NCBI RefSeq assembly: GCF_002072175.1
Contig: NZ_MVIV01000001.1
Coordinates: 266,862 to 330,861 of the forward strand
Direction of reading: 5' to 3'
DNA length: 64,000 nt
Source: Actinomyces gaoshouyii
GTDB lineage: Bacteria; Actinomycetota; Actinomycetes; Actinomycetales; Actinomycetaceae
Shown here: positions 15,805 to 23,220 of the stretch, piece by piece
Layout: every line of letters starts with the position of its first letter
Position numbering within the stretch: position 1 is the stretch's first letter
The notes under the pieces: generated by a model
Seen by the model: only the letters and a program-made list of their open reading frames with translations
Databases searched by the model: none
What the model was told of the DNA's origin: nothing
Made by a program: the position numbers and the translations under genes

Positions 15805-16107
15805 ATGAGCGAGAACCCGAGCCTCCTGCCGATCGAGGAGAAGAAGTCCGGCGGTTGCGAATGCGGTTGCGGATGCGGCGACGAGCGCCTCTCCCTCGAC
15901 GCCCGCGCGATCCCCCATCGCCTGCGCCACGCCGCCGTCCTGGGAGCGGCGTCGAGCCTGGCGGTCGGCGAGTCCTTCGACCTCCTCGCCCCGCACGTGC
16001 CCACCCCGCTGCTGGCCCAGATCGACCAGCTCGACGGCTCCTTCGCCCATGAGCTGCTCGAGGCCGAGGACGGCTACGCGCGCGTCGAGATCCGCCGCAC
16101 CGCCTGA
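15805..16107 (+). CDS. DUF2249 domain protein with N-terminal Cys cluster
   Basis: Small cytosolic protein of 100 residues. After a short head with Cys18, 20, 22 and 24 (GGCECGCGCGDE), the rest matches the DUF2249 pattern: LDARAIPHRLRHAAVLGA, then LLAPHVPTPLLAQIDQ. DUF2249 proteins often sit with nitrite, NO or cytochrome genes, but no reaction is established that I know of. The ATG at 15805 has AAGGAG upstream. An in-frame ATG at 15691 with a perfect AGGAGG would add 38 residues of unlike composition. I prefer the shorter form, with the longer one possible. The Cys cluster suggests metal or Fe-S binding (inference). Confidence 0.72.
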   Translation: MSENPSLLPIEEKKSGGCECGCGCGDERLSLDARAIPHRLRHAAVLGAASSLAVGESFDLLAPHVPTPLLAQIDQLDGSFAHELLEAEDGYARVEIRRTA

Positions 16108-16168
16108 GCCCCGCGGCACCCCCTCAGGTGGGGGTCGCGGCGGGGCCGTCCCGTCGTGGTCCCCGTAC

Positions 16169-16190
16169 GGGGGGGGGCGCCCCGTATTCT
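16169..16190 (+). promoter_or_regulatory. moaA promoter region with G9 tract and TATTCT -10
   Basis: Nine consecutive G (16169-16177) lie just upstream of TATTCT (16185-16190), a good -10 element. TATTCT ends eight bases before the moaA ATG, with no ribosome binding site between, so the transcript may be leaderless. The G tract falls in the -35/-10 spacer, where slippage would change promoter spacing. Confidence 0.5.
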
Positions 16191-16198
16191 TTGGTTCC

Positions 16199-17422
16199 AT
16201 GATCCCTGCCCCTGCTCTCGCCCCGGGCATCGGCACCGGCAGGACGCCCCTGCCGGTGCCACGGCGCCGCGCGCCCGAGGGACCGGGCGCGGTGGGCCCG
16301 GAAGCAGACGCCGGAGCCGGCGCAGGACCAGTCGCGGGCGGGCCCGGGGTCGCAGCGATCTCCCGGCCGAGCCCTCCGCCGAGCCGACTGACCGACCGCT
16401 ACGGGCGCGTAGTGCGGGACCTGCGCCTGTCGATCACCGATCGCTGCAACCTGCGCTGCTCCTACTGCATGCCCGCGCAGGGCCTGGACTGGCTCGCCTC
16501 CCCCCTCCTGCTCACGGCCGACGAGATCGGCCGCCTCGCCCGCATCGCCGTCACGCGACTGGGGGTGGAGCGAATCCGCATCACCGGCGGGGAGCCGCTC
16601 ATGCGCCGGGACCTTGAGGAGATCATCAGCGCCATCGCCGCCCTGCGCACCCCCGACGGCGCGGTCCCGGACATCGGGTTGACCACCAACGGGCTCGGGC
16701 TGGACAAGCGCGCCGCAGCCCTGCGCGACGCGGGCCTGGCCCGCGTCAACGTCTCGATCGATGCCCTGGACCGCGAGACCTACGCGGCGCTCACCCGTCG
16801 CGACCGGCTCGACGACGCCCTGGCCGGGGCCACCGCCGCGCAGGCCGCGGGCCTGGCGCCCATCAAGATCAACGCCGTCGCCCTGCCGGGCACGTTCGAC
16901 GCGCAGGCGCCCCGTCTGCTCGCCGAGTGCCTGCGGCGCGGGTGGCAGTTGCGCTTCATCGAGCACATGCCCCTGGGTCCGAGCGCGTCCTGGAGCGCCG
17001 ACGACGTCGTCGGCGCCGAGCGGATCCTCGCCGTGCTGGCCGATGCGGGATTCGCGCTGGAGGAGGCCGGGCGCCCGGACCGCCGCCCCGCCGCGCTGTG
17101 GCGCGTGGCCCCCGGTGAGCACGACGGCGCCGCCCATCCCGCCGGGAGCATGGGCATCATCGCCTCGGTGAGCGCCCCATTCTGCGCCGACTGCGACCGC
17201 TCCCGCATCACCGCGGACGGCCGCCTCATGACCTGCCTGTTCTCCACCACCGAGACCGATCTGCGCGCCCCCCTGCGCTCAGGCGCGACAGACGAGGACA
17301 TCATGCGCCTGTGGGCGGCCGCCGCCTGGCGCAAGCCCCTCGCCCACGGGTCGGACGATCCCGGCGCGCTGCCCTCGGGCTTCGAGAGGCCGGGCCGGAC
17401 GATGTCCGCCATCGGCGGATGA
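16199..17422 (+). CDS. moaA: GTP 3',8-cyclase MoaA
   Basis: Radical-SAM enzyme of the first step of molybdopterin synthesis, turning GTP into the cyclic precursor together with MoaC; 407 residues. The radical-SAM cluster is C83-x3-C87-x2-C90 (CNLRCSYC). A second cluster site is formed by CADCDRSRITADGRLMTC near the C-terminus. The protein ends in the required Gly-Gly. About 60 residues of Pro/Gly/Ala-rich sequence precede RLTDRYGRVVRDLRLS, where most MoaA proteins begin. An internal start is possible, but the ATG at 16199 sits right after a -10-like TATTCT. moaD follows 56 bases downstream. Confidence 0.95.
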   Translation: MIPAPALAPGIGTGRTPLPVPRRRAPEGPGAVGPEADAGAGAGPVAGGPGVAAISRPSPPPSRLTDRYGRVVRDLRLSITDRCNLRCSYCMPAQGLDWLASPLLLTADEIGRLARIAVTRLGVERIRITGGEPLMRRDLEEIISAIAALRTPDGAVPDIGLTTNGLGLDKRAAALRDAGLARVNVSIDALDRETYAALTRRDRLDDALAGATAAQAAGLAPIKINAVALPGTFDAQAPRLLAECLRRGWQLRFIEHMPLGPSASWSADDVVGAERILAVLADAGFALEEAGRPDRRPAALWRVAPGEHDGAAHPAGSMGIIASVSAPFCADCDRSRITADGRLMTCLFSTTETDLRAPLRSGATDEDIMRLWAAAAWRKPLAHGSDDPGALPSGFERPGRTMSAIGG

Positions 17423-17478
17423 GGCCCGGACCGCCCGGCGCCCCAGGCGCCCCGCCCCAGCCACACGGAAGGACCACC

Positions 17479-17748
17479 ATGACAGCATCCGCGCACGCCG
17501 TGATCGAGCTGCGCTACTTCGCCGCCGCCGCCCAGGCCGCGGGCCGCGCCGAGGAGCGACTGGAGGCCGCGGGCCCACTCACGCTCGCGGGCCTACGCGA
17601 GCAGCTGGCGGGGCGCGGCGTCGAGATGGCGAGGATCATCAGCATCTCGACCTTCCTCGTCAACGGCCTGTCCACGCCCGCGGACTCCCTGGCCCCGCTG
17701 GCGGACGGCGACCGGGTGGACGTCCTGCCGCCCTTCGCCGGGGGCTGA
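17479..17748 (+). CDS. moaD: Molybdopterin synthase sulfur carrier subunit MoaD
   Basis: Ubiquitin-fold sulfur carrier of 89 residues. Its C-terminal Gly-Gly (PPFAGG) is made into a thiocarboxylate and donates sulfur in molybdopterin synthase. IELRYFAAAAQAAG at the N-terminus and NGLSTPADSLAPLADGDRVDVLPPFAGG at the end are typical, though the latter is weakly conserved. The ATG at 17479 has GGAAGGA upstream. It lies downstream of moaA and faces moaE, its expected partner, on the other strand. Confidence 0.88.
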   Translation: MTASAHAVIELRYFAAAAQAAGRAEERLEAAGPLTLAGLREQLAGRGVEMARIISISTFLVNGLSTPADSLAPLADGDRVDVLPPFAGG

Positions 17749-17758
17749 GCCCGGGCCC

Positions 17759-17789
17759 GCCCGGCCCTGGCCCCCGCCCGAGGCCGGGC
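17759..17789. terminator. Hairpin between convergent moaD and moaE
   Basis: Perfect arms GCCCGGCC and GGCCGGGC enclose a 15-base loop in the 48-base space between the two stops. There is no T-rich tail, so it could act as a two-way terminator or as a transcript-end stabiliser. Confidence 0.45.
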
Positions 17790-17796
17790 GCGCCAG

Positions 17797-18279
17797 TCAG
17801 GCGCAGTTGCTCCACTCGGTGGTGCCGTCGGAGAAGCGCTGGTTCTTCCACACGGGCAGGCGGCGCTTGACCTCCTCGACGGCGTCGCTCACAGCGGCGA
17901 AGGCCTCGGCGCGATGGTCGGCGCTGGCGGCCACCCCCAGCGCGGTGTCCCCGATCGCGAGCTCGCCCGTGCGGTGGGCGATCGCCAGCGCGCGCAGGCC
18001 GGGGCGCGCCGCGATATCCGCGGCGATCCGCTCGATGACCTCCCCCGCGCTCGGATGGGCGCAGTAGGCGATGGACTCCACGGAGCGGCCGTCGTCGTGA
18101 TCGCGGACCATTCCGTCGAAGACGACGACGGCCCCGGCCGCGCGATCGGCGACGGCGCGCGCCAACTCGGCGGCGCTCACGGGGTCCTCGGTCATCTCGG
18201 CGCGCACAATCCGCGCGCCCCCCTGGCCCGTGGCACCGGTAGCCTCGTGCGCAGCGCCGTAGTCCGCCTCGCGCGCCAT
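17797..18279 (-). CDS. moaE: Molybdopterin synthase catalytic subunit MoaE
   Basis: Large subunit of molybdopterin synthase, which inserts two sulfurs into the cyclic precursor using MoaD; 160 residues. Family features are GMVRDHDDGRSVESIAY, the HRTGELAIGDTALGV segment, the ADHRAEAF segment, and the active-site lysine region KRRLPVWKNQRFSDG followed by TTEW. AGGAGGG lies just before the ATG at 18279. The gene is divergent from moeA and convergent with moaD, so subunit balance depends on two promoters. Confidence 0.93.
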   Translation of the reverse strand: MAREADYGAAHEATGATGQGGARIVRAEMTEDPVSAAELARAVADRAAGAVVVFDGMVRDHDDGRSVESIAYCAHPSAGEVIERIAADIAARPGLRALAIAHRTGELAIGDTALGVAASADHRAEAFAAVSDAVEEVKRRLPVWKNQRFSDGTTEWSNCA

Positions 18280-18356
18280 CCCGCCCTCCTCGACTGCATG
18301 ATGGACGCGCCAGACCCTACACCGCCCGCCCCGCCGAAGTGCCCCGAGGAGGAGCC

Positions 18357-19700
18357 ATGCCCAGCCCCGCGATGATCACGCCCGAGCGCTACGTCGACGA
18401 GGCCCTGGCCGCCCTGCGCCCGCTCGGCGCTGTCCCCACACGTCTGGAGGACGCGCATGGGCTGGTCCTGGCCGAGGATGTCACCGCCGCATTGCCGGTA
18501 CCGCCCTGGACGAACTCGGCGATGGACGGATACGCCCTGCGGGCGGAGGACGCCGTCGGCGCCGCCGAGCGGGCGCCCGTCATCCTGCCGGTGGCGGGCG
18601 ATATCCCGGCGGGCAGCCCTCCGGCGCCACTGCCCCCGGGGACCGCGATGCGCATCATGACCGGCGCGATGCTGCCCGAGGGCGCCGACGCCGTCGTGAG
18701 GGTGGAGGACACCGACCAGTCCCCGGGCCCGCGCCCGCTGCCCCGGGAGGTCGCGATCCATGCCGCCCCTGCCGTCGGCCTCCATGTGAGGAGGGCCGGC
18801 GAGGGCTGCGCCGCCGGGGACCCGGTCATGGGCGCGGGGACCCTCCTGGGCGCCACCGCGATCTCCGCGCTCGCCTCGGTGGGCCGCGACGAGGTGCTCG
18901 CCCGCCCGCGTCCGCGCGTGGCGATCGTGTCCACCGGCGCCGAGCTCGTCGAGCCGGGGCAGGGGCTCGCACCGGGAACGATCCCGGACTCGAACTCCCT
19001 GCTGCTGGCCGGCCTCATCCGCGAGCACGGCGCCGCCCTCGCGGGCGCGCGCCGCAGCGCCGATTCCGCCGAGGACCTGGCCCGAGCCCTCCTCGAGGCG
19101 GCCGGGGGCGCGGACCTCGTGGTGACCTCGGGCGGCGTGTCCGCCGGGGCCTTCGACCCGCTCACCATGCTCGCCGCCGGCACCGGGGCGCGGATGCGGC
19201 TCAGTCTCTCCAAGGTCGCCATGCAGCCCGGAAAGCCTCAGGGGCACGGCGCCGTCCTCGCCGACGACGGGCGCGAGGTGCCGCTGCTGTGCCTGCCGGG
19301 CAACCCGGTCAGCGCGCTCGTGTCCTTCGCTCTCATCGTCGCCCCCGCGCTCGCCCTCCTCGCCGGCCGCCCGGGGGCCCCCGCCACTGCGGCGGCCCCC
19401 ACCTCCCACGCGAGGGCCGCCGTCGCGTGGACGGGCCCGGTGGGACGGCGCCAGTACGTCCCGGTGCGAGTCGTCGGCGCACCGGACCCTCTGCCCGAGT
19501 CGCTGCCGGCGCCCCCCGATGGGACGGGGCCGATCCTGCCCTGGGTGGAGCCCATCCATCGGCTCGGCTCGGGCTCGCATCTCGTGTCCTCGCTCGGCAC
19601 CGCCGTGGCCCTCGCCGTCGTCGACGAGGACTCCGCCGGGGCGCGGGGAGGCGACGTCGTCGGCCTCATCCCCCTGCCCTCCTCCGCCCGCCCCTGCTGA
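18357..19700 (+). CDS. moeA: Molybdopterin molybdenumtransferase MoeA
   Basis: Inserts molybdate into adenylated molybdopterin; 447 residues. Visible are the N-terminal core PPWTNSAMDGYALR, the cofactor-binding stretch STGAELVEPGQGLAPG followed by IPDSNS, SGGVSAGAFDPL, PGKPQGHG and LPGNPVSALVSF. A GAGGAGGA ribosome binding site directly precedes the ATG at 18357. A GTG six codons upstream overlaps that site and is rejected. moaC follows 36 bases downstream, across a short tandem repeat. Confidence 0.93.
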   Translation: MPSPAMITPERYVDEALAALRPLGAVPTRLEDAHGLVLAEDVTAALPVPPWTNSAMDGYALRAEDAVGAAERAPVILPVAGDIPAGSPPAPLPPGTAMRIMTGAMLPEGADAVVRVEDTDQSPGPRPLPREVAIHAAPAVGLHVRRAGEGCAAGDPVMGAGTLLGATAISALASVGRDEVLARPRPRVAIVSTGAELVEPGQGLAPGTIPDSNSLLLAGLIREHGAALAGARRSADSAEDLARALLEAAGGADLVVTSGGVSAGAFDPLTMLAAGTGARMRLSLSKVAMQPGKPQGHGAVLADDGREVPLLCLPGNPVSALVSFALIVAPALALLAGRPGAPATAAAPTSHARAAVAWTGPVGRRQYVPVRVVGAPDPLPESLPAPPDGTGPILPWVEPIHRLGSGSHLVSSLGTAVALAVVDEDSAGARGGDVVGLIPLPSSARPC

Positions 19701-19726
19701 ACCACTGCTGAACTATTGCTGAAAGA
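19694..19726 (+). repeat. Three 11-base tandem repeats carrying stop codons
   Basis: Units 19694-19704, 19705-19715 and 19716-19726 share TGCTGAA. The first supplies the moeA stop TGA. Because the unit is 11 bases, the TGA of each later unit falls in a different frame, so together they close all three plus-strand frames just before moaC. Confidence 0.75.
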
Positions 19727-19736
19727 GGAGCCCAAG

Positions 19737-20225
19737 ATGGCTGATCCCGCCCCCATCCGACTGACCCACCTCGACTCTTCGGGCGCCGCCCGCATGGTCG
19801 ATGTCACTGGGAAGGCCCCCACCGCGCGATCGGCCAGCGCCGCGGCCACCGTGCGCTGCTCGCCGGCGATCGTGGAGGCGCTGCGCGCGGGGACCGTCCC
19901 CAAGGGCGACGTGCTGGCCGCGGCGCGCATCGCCGGCATCGCCGCCGCCAAGCGCGTCCCCGAGCTGCTGCCGCTGGCGCATGTCATCGGCGTGCACGGG
20001 GCGAGCGTGGACCTGAGGATCGTCGACGACGGCGTGGAGATCCGCGCCACCGTGCGCACCGCGGACCGCACCGGGGTGGAGATGGAGGCGCTCACCGCCG
20101 CCGCCGTGGCCGGCCTGGCAGTGGTGGACATGGTCAAGGGCGTCGACCGCGACGTCATGCTCACCGACGCCCGCGTCACCGCGAAGTCCGGCGGTCGCAG
20201 CGGGGACTGGACCCGCCCGGAATGA
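19737..20225 (+). CDS. moaC: Cyclic pyranopterin monophosphate synthase MoaC
   Basis: Second enzyme of molybdopterin synthesis, acting on the MoaA product; 162 residues. Recognised by ARMVDVTGK, the A-x-VR-x-s segment, KRVPELLPLAHVIGVHGASV, TADRTGVEMEALTAA and VDMVKGVDRDVMLTDARVTAKSGG. The ATG at 19737 is preceded by AAAGAGGAG. The stop overlaps the next start as ATGA, so mobA is probably translated by the same ribosomes. Confidence 0.94.
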   Translation: MADPAPIRLTHLDSSGAARMVDVTGKAPTARSASAAATVRCSPAIVEALRAGTVPKGDVLAAARIAGIAAAKRVPELLPLAHVIGVHGASVDLRIVDDGVEIRATVRTADRTGVEMEALTAAAVAGLAVVDMVKGVDRDVMLTDARVTAKSGGRSGDWTRPE

Positions 20226-20845
20226 TGGCCGCGCTCGACGCCGTCATCCTCGCCGGCGGGACCGCCCGCCGCCTGGGCGGGGTCTCGAAGCCGGATGTGC
20301 TCCTGGCCGGTCGGCGCCTGCTCGACCACGTCCTGGAGGGGATCGGCGCCCTGCGCGCCGGCGGGGGGATTCCCGCGGGGCGGACCGTCGTCGTCGCCCC
20401 CGAGGGGGTGGCGCTGCCCGCGGGGGCGCTGCGGGCCCTGGAGGACCCGCCGCTGGGCGGGCCGGTGGCGGGGATCGCCGCCGGCCTCGATACCCTGGCC
20501 GCGGGCGGCGGGACAGCCGCGATCGCGCCGGTGACCGCCGTGCTCACCTGCGACGCTCCCGGGGCCCCGGCCGCCCTGCCCGCGCTCCTGAGGGCGCTTC
20601 GGGCAGCGGAGTCCGACGCGGGAGTCGACGGTGCCTGCGCCCGGGCCGGAGATCGCGCGCAGTACCTGCTCGGCGCCTACCGGACCCCCGCACTGCGCGG
20701 GGCGGTGGCGCCGGGGGGCCGACCGCTGCGCGATGTCGCCGTGCGCCGGGCGCTGGGGGCGCTGCGCGTGCGGGAGGTGACCGGCACGGCCGACGCCGCC
20801 GCGGACCTCGACACCTGGGAGCAGGTGCGCGCCTGGCGGGGATGA
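20222..20845 (+). CDS. mobA: Molybdenum cofactor guanylyltransferase-like protein (MobA family)
   Basis: Nucleotidyltransferase of 207 residues that would attach GMP to molybdopterin to make the bis-MGD cofactor needed by NarG. The N-terminal LAGGTARRLGGVSKPDVL is the GGxxxRxGxxK nucleotide-binding signature. TCDAPGAPAAL supplies the metal-binding Asp region, and PLGGPVAGIAAGLD is also family-like. The ATG at 20222 overlaps the moaC stop; a second ATG follows directly. Given the neighbours, MobA is much more likely than a sugar nucleotidyltransferase. Confidence 0.82.
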   Translation: MMAALDAVILAGGTARRLGGVSKPDVLLAGRRLLDHVLEGIGALRAGGGIPAGRTVVVAPEGVALPAGALRALEDPPLGGPVAGIAAGLDTLAAGGGTAAIAPVTAVLTCDAPGAPAALPALLRALRAAESDAGVDGACARAGDRAQYLLGAYRTPALRGAVAPGGRPLRDVAVRRALGALRVREVTGTADAAADLDTWEQVRAWRG

Positions 20846-20865
20846 CCCGGGACCGGAGGTCCCTC

Positions 20866-20894
20866 CCGGTCCCAGCGGTTCCCGCTGGGACCGG
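20866..20894. terminator. Strong hairpin between convergent mobA and mog
   Basis: CCGGTCCCAGCGG (20866-20878) and CCGCTGGGACCGG (20882-20894) form a perfect 13-base-pair stem with the three-base loop TTC. It ends one base before the mog stop codon. It probably stops or insulates transcription from both sides. Confidence 0.75.
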
Positions 20895-20895
20895 C

Positions 20896-21489
20896 TCAGT
20901 GGTCCCCGCCGCCGAGCTGCTCCAGCACATGCGGGATGAGCGGCCCGACGACGGTGATCGAGTCCTTGACCCCGCCCTTGGAGCCAGGGGCGTTGACGAC
21001 GAGGGCGCCGTCGGCGCCGCGCGAGGTGACCCCCACGTATCCCCGTGACAGGCCTGCGAGCGGCGTCTTGGTCAGGCCGTGGGAGCGGATCTGGGCCTCG
21101 ACGCCCTCCAATCGCGCGACCAGGAGCGGGGCGGTGCCCTCGGGGGTCAGGTCCCTGGGGGTGACGCCGGTGCCGCCGGTGGTCAGGATAACGCGGGCGC
21201 CGTCGGCGATGGCCTCCTCGATGGCGGCGCGGACCTCCCGGGCGCCGTCGGGGATGAGGCGGACGGCCTCGACGACGACGCCGTGCTCCGCCAGGAGGCG
21301 CTGCGCGAGGGGGCCGGACTCGTCCGGGCGCGAGCCGGACGCGCAGCGGTCGGAGACGGTGATGACCGCCCCGCGCACGGTGCCGGTCATGGGGGCGAGG
21401 CGCTTCTGAGCGATGGGCTCGTCGGCCGACGCGGGGTCGGGGCGCACAGTGGCGCTGGTGGCGGGAGCTGGGGGCGTCGGAGTGCTCAT
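20896..21489 (-). CDS. mog: Molybdopterin adenylyltransferase-like protein (Mog/MoaB family)
   Basis: Predicted to adenylate molybdopterin before MoeA loads molybdenum; 197 residues. The MoCF fold is shown by GAVITVSDRCASG, the DESGPLAQRLL segment, ILTTGGTGVTPRDLTPE and the NAPGSKGGVKDS segment. About 33 Pro/Ala-rich residues precede MTGTVRGAVITVSDR, which could be an alternative start. TACCGT five bases before the ATG at 21489 resembles a -10 for a leaderless message. Divergent from narK. Confidence 0.88.
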   Translation of the reverse strand: MSTPTPPAPATSATVRPDPASADEPIAQKRLAPMTGTVRGAVITVSDRCASGSRPDESGPLAQRLLAEHGVVVEAVRLIPDGAREVRAAIEEAIADGARVILTTGGTGVTPRDLTPEGTAPLLVARLEGVEAQIRSHGLTKTPLAGLSRGYVGVTSRGADGALVVNAPGSKGGVKDSITVVGPLIPHVLEQLGGGDH

Positions 21490-21562
21490 GGCCCCACGGT
21501 AACGGCGCCGGGACCGGTCTCGGTCCCGTTCTCGACCGGTCTCGCGAGGAGGGGCGAGGCGA

Positions 21563-21587
21563 TTAAGTGACTCATACGTGACCTTAA
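21563..21587. promoter_or_regulatory. Candidate operator upstream of narK (GTGAC repeats)
   Basis: Two GTGAC boxes (21567-21571 and 21578-21582) lie exactly 11 bases apart, one helical turn. They are enclosed by TTAAG and CTTAA in inverted orientation. The spot lies between divergent mog and narK, about 200 bases before narK. The binding protein is unknown. Confidence 0.35.
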
Positions 21588-21725
21588 GGGGAGAGGCGCC
21601 GCTTCGAAGGGCATGCCCCTTCTGCCGCCCCGCCAGCACCTTTCCCTTTACACCGGGCCGTTCCAGCGTATTTCGGGCATCATGTCCGGGCACCCTTCGC
21701 GGGGCCGCTCGCCATGCGCATTCGC

Positions 21726-21739
21726 CGTGAACGATCACG
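21726..21739. promoter_or_regulatory. Candidate CRP/FNR-family site upstream of narK
   Basis: CGTGA-N4-TCACG, 47 bases before the narK start. The four-base spacing is that of FNR sites, while the half-sites look CRP-like. A member of the Crp-Fnr family could control narKGHJI from here. Confidence 0.35.
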
Positions 21740-21785
21740 ATGCGCGCCCGGCGACGACGACGCCGTCCACCTCCCAGGAGACATC

Positions 21786-23111
21786 TTGCCCACGCTCGAC
21801 ACCACCGGCCGAACGCTCACCGGATGGAACCCCGAGGAGCCCGAGAACTGGTCCTCGTCCATCGCCTGGCGCACTCTGGCCATCACCACCTTCTCCCTCA
21901 TGCTCGGCTTCACGGTCTGGTTCCTGCCGAGCGCCATCGCCCCGCGCCTCAACGAGATCGGCTTCGCGCTGAGCAAGAGCCAGCTCTACTGGCTGACCTC
22001 GATGCCCGGCCTGTCCTGCGGCCTACTGCGACTGGTCTACATGTTCCTGCCGGCCACCATCGGCACGCGCAAGATGATCGGCATCTCCTCCCTGCTCTAC
22101 CTGCTGCCGATGCTCGGCTGGTTCTTCGCCGTCCAGAACCCCTCCACCTCCTACGGGGTCCTCCTCGGCCTGGCCTTCGCCTGCGGCATCGGCGCCGCCA
22201 CGTTCTCCGGCTACATGCCCTCCACCGGCTTCTTCTTCCCCAAGCGCCTGTCCGGCACCGCCCTGGGCCTCCAGGGAGGTCTGGGCAACATCGGCGCGGG
22301 CATCATCCAGCTCGCCGCGCCCTTCCTCATGTCCACCTCCCTGTTCGGCCTGACCTGGGTGGAGCGCCATTCCGAGGGCGCCCCCATAGTCGTCAACGCG
22401 ACCGTCTTCTTCCTGCCCTGGTCCGTCCTGGCCGCCCTCCTCGCCTTCGCCTGCCTCAAGGATGTGCCGGTCAAGGCGAACATCAAGGAGCAACTGGACA
22501 TCTTCGGCAATGTCGACACCTGGCTCATGACGATCCTGTACATCATGACCTTCGGCATCTTCTCCGGATTCGCCGCCCAGACGGCCCTCATCATCAACAA
22601 CAACTACGGCGCCGCCTCCGCCCTGGCCGACGCCGGCCTCACCGGCCTGCCCAAGGGCGCCAGCTACGCCTTCCTGGGCACCTTCATCGGCTCGCTGCTG
22701 CGCTTCGCCTGGGGCCCCCTGTGCGACCGCTTCGGCGGAGCCATCTGGACCTTCGTCTCCGCGATCGGCATGGCGGCGACCCTCGGGTTCTGCGGCTGGC
22801 AGCTGACCATGATCGACTCCGCCGGGGACTTCAAGGTCTTCATGGCCGGTCTGCTGGGCATGTTCTTCTTCGCGGGCGTCGGCAATGCCGCCACCTTCAA
22901 GCAGATGCCCATGATCATGCCCAAGCGCCAGGCCGGCGGCGCCATCGGCTTCACCGCCGCCGTCGCCTCCCTGGGTCCCTTCCTCGTCGGCGTGGCGCTG
23001 GCCGCCATGCCGGCCTCGACCTTCTTCCTCGCCTGCGCCGCCTACTGCGCGCTGTGCGCCGTCATCTGCTGGATCCGCTACGCGCGCCCGAACGCCAAGC
23101 GCCCGGGCTGA
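21786..23111 (+). CDS. narK: Nitrate/nitrite transporter NarK (MFS)
   Basis: Inner-membrane porter of 441 residues with about twelve membrane segments. Both nitrate-porter signatures are present: GGLGNIGAGIIQL in the first half and the GVGNAATFKQMPMIMP region in the second. Arginines expected to bind the anion lie in the membrane segments. I chose the TTG at 21786 because AGGAG sits five bases upstream and the usual beginning (LPTLDTTGRTLTGWNPEEPENW) follows. narG begins 109 bases downstream, so the genes form narKGHJI. Whether it imports nitrate, exports nitrite or exchanges them cannot be decided from sequence. Confidence 0.93.
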   Translation: MPTLDTTGRTLTGWNPEEPENWSSSIAWRTLAITTFSLMLGFTVWFLPSAIAPRLNEIGFALSKSQLYWLTSMPGLSCGLLRLVYMFLPATIGTRKMIGISSLLYLLPMLGWFFAVQNPSTSYGVLLGLAFACGIGAATFSGYMPSTGFFFPKRLSGTALGLQGGLGNIGAGIIQLAAPFLMSTSLFGLTWVERHSEGAPIVVNATVFFLPWSVLAALLAFACLKDVPVKANIKEQLDIFGNVDTWLMTILYIMTFGIFSGFAAQTALIINNNYGAASALADAGLTGLPKGASYAFLGTFIGSLLRFAWGPLCDRFGGAIWTFVSAIGMAATLGFCGWQLTMIDSAGDFKVFMAGLLGMFFFAGVGNAATFKQMPMIMPKRQAGGAIGFTAAVASLGPFLVGVALAAMPASTFFLACAAYCALCAVICWIRYARPNAKRPG

Positions 23112-23119
23112 TCCCGACC

Positions 23120-23178
23120 GGCTCCGGCACCCGGAGCCATCCGCGGTGACGGGGCCGCATCGGGCGGCCGCGCCGCCC
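23120..23178. promoter_or_regulatory. Two hairpins in the narK-narG spacer
   Basis: GGCTCCGG/CCGGAGCC with loop CAC (23120-23138) and GGGCGGC/GCCGCCC with loop CGC (23162-23178) are both perfect. They may cause partial termination or mark a processing point that gives narK and narGHJI different mRNA levels. Confidence 0.45.
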
Positions 23179-23220
23179 CTCCCGCCCATCACTCCACCCA
23201 CTCTCACTGAAGGACCCCAG

